Shown: piece after piece, positions 58,015 to 64,000 of the stretch
How positions within the stretch are numbered: position 1 is the first letter of the stretch
Layout of the letters: every line of letters begins with the position of its first letter
Assembly (NCBI GenBank): GCA_021209875.1
Contig: JAGYVD010000007.1
Coordinates: 4,092,001 to 4,156,000, forward strand
Source of the DNA: Rosellinia necatrix
Lineage: Eukaryota > Ascomycota > Sordariomycetes > Xylariales > Xylariaceae
DNA: 64,000 nucleotides
Direction of reading: 5' to 3'
Program-made: the position numbers and the translations under genes
Notes under the pieces: generated by a model
Database searches by the model: none
Told to the model about the DNA's origin: nothing
The model's input: only the letters and a program-made list of their open reading frames with translations

Positions 58015-58949
58015 AAGTCCCACGGGTGATACGAGAGGCTCAGGATATGTACACTTAAGGAAAAGTCTAGAAGGGAGCCATGACTGATGTGGATGCCCCC
58101 ATGGCCATGCTCCCTGGTTGAACCGGATTGATACCCGGTCGACCATAAAAATATAGAGGAAATGGCGAAATACAACAATACCCCACGAGGAGAGTTTGAA
58201 GGCAACTAGGAAAGGTTCATGGCAATCCAATAGGATTCGTTGCCGCTTCGACGTATATTTTGACCCTATTTACTACAATATCTGGCCGCATAGTCTTTCA
58301 ACGATGCCTAATAGACGATTGATTGCAGTGAAACAAGGGTCCTTGCGATTTGTTGTCTCCCTTGGATAAAAAAAAGTCAGGCACGGCGCTGATTGGTTTA
58401 AGGGTGCTCATGCATGCATGCGACCTGGCTTTGCCTGCCGAACTGAAAGACATACATACCTACTTAGGTAGGTAGGTACTGTACATCCACACCAATACAG
58501 GTGTATGTATCTGTCCATGTAATGCGAGAAGCATGACGACGTCAGCAGGGGCCGAGCTCCCACAAGACCCCACCAATTTCCGCATCGAGCAACCAGTGGT
58601 GAGCCCAGCATCCACAGTCCCCCCGTTCTGCACGCAACTGCCCAGCTACCTATATTGTAAGAGTAGCACCTGTAAGAGCATCTACGTTTACCCGCTCGAC
58701 TCTATCTAAAGACCAGTGGTCTTCTTCCTCATGAGGCCATAAGCAAAAGAAGGGGCCTAGCACATAAAAAAAGGAAAAAGTTCGATTGAAAGTCGAATTA
58801 ATCTAATCTTTGACCTGACCAACCACCATATCTCACATACCTACATACATTGTCGTCTATTCCGGTCGAACCCCGCCAACCGCCGACGGCCCTGGGGCCA
58901 GGAATAGAATAATACAGTAGACGGAGCGTTTTACACTACTGTGTGTATA
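58015..58949. other. Intergenic region between SNU13 and the Sac-domain gene
   Basis: 935 nt without a recognised gene. It includes a TACCTACTTAGGTAGGTAGG block (58456-58476) and A runs near 58366 and 58767. Confidence 0.5.
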
Positions 58950-61900
58950 ATGCCAGCCCTGGCTCGGAAGCTCTTAATCTATGCCGCCGTCGACGGGCTC
59001 ATAATCCAGCCACTAGCCTCCAAGGGACAGACGCGGACCCCCGCCGCTGTCAAGGTCCAGTACGGCGATGCGACATTGTCCTCGGTGTCGCGAGACCTAC
59101 CGGCATCCTCAGACTCGGCGCCCCCTAATCTTTCCTTTGAGGCATTTGGTATTATAGGTGTGTGCGCGCCCCGATGTCTCCCATGCTGGCTGGAACCTGC
59201 ATGAGCCCGGAATGAGCTTGGAATGAGCTTGGAATTAGTAATCCTTCTCAATGCCGCCGGCAAGTTTCAGTCCGGCCAGTTACTAACGACCATTCTTTTT
59301 CACCCACTCTAGGTCTCTTCACCGTTGCTCGCCTTAGTTATCTCATTACTATCACTGGCCGACAGCAGGTTGCCCAAGTTCGCGGTTATCCTGTGTACGT
59401 TGTCACTGACGTTGCAGTCACGCCATGCACAAACCGGAATGAGGCCGAAAGTGCGATAGATCACACAGCCCTCAAATTGCGCCGTGCTTTGGCAGAGAAG
59501 CTTCCTGAAGAGGTTTCGGATACCGAAAGCGAGGTTGAGGTTCTGCCCTCCGCCGCAGGTACAGAGGACACGGATGATCCCGGTGCACAGAGTGACCACG
59601 AGATACCGCAAGCGAGAGAATCGGGGGAGCAGAGAAGCATTGCCCAGGATGTATTCAAGAAGAACGGCAACTACGGCCGCTTTGCTCAGAAATGGTTCAG
59701 TAACAAAGGGTGGATGGCAAACCGCCGCCAGAACTTAGGGCTGAGTGGCGTCAGGCCCGCAGCCACAGTTGACCGTAAAGATGAAGATGCGGACCGCAGC
59801 AAGAAGGAAAGCGACGATGATGACCTGAGCAAGACGGTGATGCGGGAAGCCCCCGACCCACCACCCGGCTCAACAGCCGGCGAGAGTCTCACTCCCAAGT
59901 TGTTGCGCATGGCGCATATCTGGTTCGGGACCTCGAAGAGCTTTTTCTTCTCTTACGATACGGATCTCACAAGGAGCCTTGCCAGCCAAACTGCCGTGGG
60001 AGCACGGTCGCCACTCTATAGGATGGCAGATCCCATGTTCTTTTGGAATCAGAATTTGTTGAAACCTTTCATGGCATTAAGCGACGAATCACTTTTATTG
60101 CCTCTAATGCAGGGTTTCGTTGGTCAGCGATCATTTGTAGTCGACCAACACCCACCCCAGTTTGATTCCCAGTTAGACTCCGTGGAAATGAATGACATGA
60201 CAGGGTCTTTACCGGGATCGCCACCGCAAGAACGAGCATCCTTTGACCTCCGTCCATCCGAAAAGAAATACGTCCTTACCGTCGTTTCCCGGAGATCAGT
60301 CAAGCGGGCAGGTCTGCGCTACCTACGCCGTGGCATTGATGACGAAGGCTTTGCGGCCAATTCGGTTGAGACAGAACAGATACTCTCGACCCCGTCGTGG
60401 GAACCGTCATCTAAGATCTACTCCTTTGTGCAAGTGAGGGGGAGCATACCACTCTTCTTCACACAATCGCCATGGTCTCTAAAGCCCATACCAGTCCTGC
60501 AGCATTCCCCAGAGGCCAACTTTCGCGCGTTCTCGAAGCATTTTAATCGAATGAGCGACAAGTATGGCTTCGTGCAGCTTGTAAATCTCATAGAGAAACG
60601 TGGCGTTGAGGCTATTGTTGGCAACGAGTACCAGAAGATGACGGAGAAATATAGTAGAGAAATGCCAGAAGGGGCTCGAGCCTTAGCCTTTGAGTGGTTT
60701 GACTTCCATTCAGCTTGCCGTGGGATGAAATTTGAAAATGTAAGCCAGCTTCTAGACACTCTAGGGAAGAAGATCGAGAAAACTGGGAGCACTGTGGAAT
60801 TAAACGGTCATACGAACCGCAAGCAGAATGGCGTTTTGAGGACGAACTGCATGGACTGCTTAGACCGCACGAATGTTTGCCAGAGTTCATTCGCGAAATT
60901 CGTACTCGACTTGCAGCTGCAGGAAGAGGGGTTTGATATGTCCACCCAGGTTGATCAGGAGAATTCTTGGTTTAATACGCTGTGGGCTGACAATGGCGAC
61001 GCTATTTCTAAACAATGTAAGTTGCTATCTTTCCCATCCTTTTCGAAACTGGAGGTTGTTTATGCGCTGCAATTGCCTTATAAAGCCTACCGCCACTAAC
61101 TACAACCCGCACGCAGATGCCTCTACGGCCGCGATGAAAGGTGACTATACGAGGACGAGAAAGAGAGATTATCGAGGCATCGTCAATGACATAGGTCTCT
61201 CTTTGACACGGTTCTATAATGGGTAAGAAACCCAATGATACGTACGGAAGTCGTCGCAGATGACTAACAGCGTAAAAAGGATGGTGAACGACTATTTCAG
61301 TCAAGCCGCCATCGACTTTTTCCTCGGCAGTGTAACATCGTTGGTATTCGATGAATTCGAGGGGAGCATGAAAACGAAAGACCCCGGTGTCTCGATGTCC
61401 AAAATGCGAGAATTGGCCATCGAAACCTCCCAGAAGATCGCCATTGGAGATGATAAAGAAGACTTCATTGGCGGTTGGACACTGCTCAGTCCGCATACAT
61501 CGGATACTATCAGGACCTTCCCGTTTGAAGAAGTCGTCCTCTTGCTCACGGACGCGGCTTTGTATCTCTGTAGGTTTGACTGGAACCTGGATAAAGTATC
61601 ATCATTTGAGCGAGTCGATTTGGCACACGTCATCGATATCAAAGTCGGCACATACATCACGTCGACAATCTCGCCCACACAAGCGGACGAGGCGAAGAAT
61701 GTCGGCATCGTGGTGACGTACGAGCCGGGCAAAACAGACGTGAAGCGCACCAACACACGATCGCTGTCCAGCCTACCGGACCAGGCCGCGCCGAAGCCCC
61801 CAACCAACGTCCTCAACCAGGGAATCCTGAGCTCGATCACCGGGAAGCCGGCGGCGGCGGCGGCGGCGGCCACTGGCCCGCGGAAGATTGCGCTCAAGGC

Positions 61901-62177
61901 ACTCTACGCCCACACGGCGATCTCCGAGGCGCAGGGCACGAGGTATATGACGGAGGCCGAGCAGGTCAACGTCATCGCGGCCGAGATCGAGCGGCTTGCG
62001 CTCGCGGGGCGGCCGCCCCCGCCGGATAAGGTGTCGGGTGGGGATAATGAAGGAGAGGCGAGAGCGGAGAGTGGCCTAGTTCACAGAGGGGATATCATTT
62101 CGCTGGAAGATGCGAAACGGAGCACGGGATTACTCGAGCAATTGGGCCATACTATTAAGAAGCTGGTTTGGGCTTGA
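58950..62177 (+). CDS. Sac-domain phosphoinositide phosphatase with hSac2-like domain
   Basis: Removes phosphate from phosphoinositides on membranes. Exons: 58950-59157, 59313-61016, 61117-61222 and 61280-62177, giving 971 residues. The catalytic CX5R(T) motif is clear as RTNCMDCLDRTNV near residue 580, followed by SKQYASTAAMKGDYTRTRKRDYRG, as in Sac enzymes. An acidic Ser/Asp-rich insert of about 120 residues (roughly 130-250) splits the N-terminal Sac lobe. After the Sac domain, about residues 740-820 (FPFEEVVLLLTDAALYLCRFDWNLDKVSSFERVDL) resemble the hSac2 homology domain of INPP5F, so this is likelier a Sac2-type than the ER-anchored Sac1 type; no C-terminal membrane helices are seen. The ends of the third and fourth exons give FYNG joined to MVNDYF. 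Confidence 0.92.
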
Positions 62178-63039
62178 TAAACGTGAAGTGATCTGTTCGT
62201 TAGGTTGGGTGGTGGAGTGTTCAGGGTTGTGGTAACGGGAGGGAATGAAAGGCATAGTTTAGATATCTGAATGTGTTGTCCTTTAATTCTGGCGGCCGCC
62301 AGTGGTGTTCGTGCTGCACGTGTGGTGAACAAACAGGACGGGGGTTATTCGCGGCTAATAGGGGTCGATGGTTCTGTTCCTGCTGTAGTGTAAGTAGGTA
62401 ACTGGGGGGTTTGATACGGTATCGAAGACGGGGAATGGATTGTTTAATAGAGTAGCTATATATACTTATACTGGGGTATATAGCAGTTGAAAAGCGAAGT
62501 TGTAGATGGGATGGATGGATCCTAGTAATTAACACGAAGCCCACCGTAGTAGGTAACCACTCGACACTGTAGGTCGTACCTCCTCTTACAGGTAGCACAT
62601 AAAGGCAGAGAGGAGAAAGTTAAGTTTGAAAACATGGAAGCGTTGTCGATTTTCTTTGCGACTGTATGCTTTACAAACAGGTATCTGCCTGCCTAGGTAC
62701 TGTACTATGCGTACTACGACAACGCGATGATATATGGCTGAGGAAACGAACGAACCAAGGCATAATTCACGAATTCCCACGATGATGCGCTTAATATAAT
62801 CTTAATCACAACGGATTACTTATGCCTTGTATATGTACTACCACGCATTTATATATTTACGTACGTACGCTATTCCTATGCCGTCCCCCTTCCCCCTTCT
62901 CCCCTTTTATTTTTTTCTGTCTTTTACGACCGTGGACTATGAATATGCCCATATCCAGGGGCAAATATAGGGAAGGGAGAGAGTATGTGTGTGTGAGGGA
63001 TATTTCCAAGCTGTTATACCTAACCAAGGATTTATACAT
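62178..63039. other. Convergent intergenic region
   Basis: Between the 3' ends of the Sac-domain and BMT6 genes. AT-rich with TATATATAC-like patches near 62460 and TACGTACGTACG near 62860; no gene recognised. Confidence 0.5.
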
Positions 63040-64000
63040 TTAAATAGGCAAGCCTGCGCGGTAGAGATGCATCTGATACCGCATGTTCTCGAGCGGGATG
63101 GGATAGCGCAGGGCGTCGGCGACACGGAACCACACCGAGTCGTGTGACTCGAGCCTGTCCCACCTCCTGACGACGCCCGTGCCTCCTTCTCGTCCTCCTT
63201 CCTCTTCCTCTTTCCCCTCCTCCTCCCTCTCCTCCCTCTCCTCCTCTCCTCCCTCTCCCTTCCCTCCCTCTCCCTTCCCTCCCTCTCCCTTTCCTCCCTT
63301 CCTCCCCTTTCCTCCCTCCGCCCGGCCCCCTCCTCCGAGGCGGCGCAAGCGTGTGGTCGAGAAGCCACTGCATCGGGTACCGCTTGGCGGCGCGGCCGAC
63401 GGCGGCCTCGGAGTAGCTCCCCGGGCTGTCGACGACGAGGAGCAGGGTCCCGGGCGCGACGGCCCCGGAGAGGCGCCGCAGGAACGCCGTCGTGCGCCCG
63501 ATCCCGCCCGCCGTGTACAGCTCGTTCAGCGTGAAGAGCAGCGTGATCAACACCGCGCCACTACCACCATTACCACTACCGCTACCGCCACTACCGCTAC
63601 TGCTACCGCTGCTGCTACCGCTGCTGCTGCCAGCGTTGGAGACGAGGTCGGCGATCTCGTCGCTCGTCAGCGAGAGCACGTCCCCGCGCACGAAGCTGGA
63701 GGCGAAGGCCGAGCCCGCCACGAGCGCCTGGGCGCGCGACCCCGCGCCGCCCGCGTAGCGTGGTGGCGCCGGCGCCGTCGTCAGCGCCGTCCGGAGACGC
63801 GATGTTATCGTGTCCCAGGGCCCGGCGTCGAGGAGCGTTATCTCTGCTCGCGATGGGGGGGAGGGGTTGGTGGCCGTGGTTGTGTCGGCGGCCGATAGGT
63901 AGTCCGCGAAGGCTACGATTTCCGCCGCGGCGCCGCCTATTGCCAGCACCTTGAGGGCAGCGCCGCGCCTTTCTCCCCCCTCGTTGCCTTCTTGCCCCGT
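63040..64000 (-). CDS. BMT6: 25S rRNA uridine N3-methyltransferase, BMT6 type (partial, runs off the right edge)
   Basis: Yeast Bmt6 methylates a uridine of 25S rRNA in the nucleolus. The gene starts beyond 64000; the visible part begins in the Rossmann fold (KVLAIGGAAAEIVAF, EITLLDAGPWDTI). It continues with LITLLFTLNELYTAGGIGRTTAFL, LLLVVDSPGSYSEAAVG and RYPMQWLLDHTL, and ends SHDSVWFRVADALRYPIPLENMRYQMHLYRA at 63040. Between the last two blocks a GGA/GGG purine tract (about 63180-63345) encodes a Gly/Lys/Glu-rich insert, and the flanking frames differ by one, most simply at the G5 run (plus-strand C5 at 63326-63330). A Ser/Gly repeat (SSSGSSSGSSSG) lies in an earlier loop. The frame break may be sequence error in a hard tract. 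Confidence 0.85.
63185..63320. repeat. Pyrimidine/purine tract CCTCCCTCTCCCTT
   Basis: CCTCCCTCTCCCTT-like units repeat several times and encode, on the minus strand, a Gly-Lys-Glu-rich insert of the BMT6 protein. Such homopurine mirror-like DNA is prone to copy-number change and sequencing error. Confidence 0.7.

Overview
The window is a gene-dense piece of a filamentous ascomycete (Pezizomycotina, probably Sordariomycetes-like) genome. The evidence is many short introns of about 55-160 nt with GTANGT donors and CTAAC-type branch sites, typical ascomycete housekeeping proteins, secreted hydrolases, and a repeat destroyed by C-to-T/G-to-A mutation in the style of repeat-induced point mutation (RIP). 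No bacterial-style operon is present; every gene has its own unit and most have introns that I placed by hand from splice signals and reading frame. Layout, left to right: a secreted GH31 alpha-glucosidase (819-3992, +); a Gyp1-type TBC Rab-GAP (5005 to about 7353, -); an 8.5-kb LTR retrotransposon (7987-16451) with 320-bp LTRs, a TCTCA target-site duplication and a body of almost pure A+T, into which a younger, unmutated solo LTR (15694-16001) has inserted; the hnRNP-like RNA-binding protein HRP1 (17080-20093, +) with a 1.1-kb intron; a phytanoyl-CoA dioxygenase family protein (21113-22153, -); ethanolamine-phosphate cytidylyltransferase (22804-24370, +); the PKA regulatory subunit (28050-29479, +) behind a long pyrimidine-rich leader; the spliceosomal factor SPF27 (29881-30714, -); a neutral ceramidase (32003-34696, +); a secreted glutaminase A (37894-40288, -); a 6-kb stretch without a confident gene that holds broken coding remnants (41045-42540, -); a secreted proline-rich repeat protein (46750-48566, +); a tRNA-like locus (49342-49450, -); a small secreted PTGL/PTGF-repeat protein (52676-53305, +); V-ATPase proteolipid c (55911-56730, -, with a 13-nt microexon) divergent from SNU13 (57219-58014, +, seven exons); a Sac-domain phosphoinositide phosphatase with an hSac2-like domain (58950-62177, +); and the 3' part of a BMT6-type 25S rRNA methyltransferase running off the right edge (-). 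Functionally this is mostly core cell biology (splicing, mRNA 3'-end formation, vesicle traffic and phosphoinositides, lipid head-group and sphingolipid metabolism, cAMP signalling, vacuole acidification) with secreted nutrient-scavenging enzymes and wall or surface repeat proteins mixed in. Two cross-cutting observations deserve attention. First, five single-base frame breaks in four genes (ceramidase twice, SPF27, the proline-rich protein, BMT6) all sit in or beside homopolymers and all are repaired by dropping exactly one base, which points to consensus error more than to pseudogenes. Second, the two LTRs of the retroelement are mutated in complementary halves and on opposite strands, so the outer edge of each LTR keeps near-original sequence. 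No new defence or biosynthetic system could be supported from this sequence.
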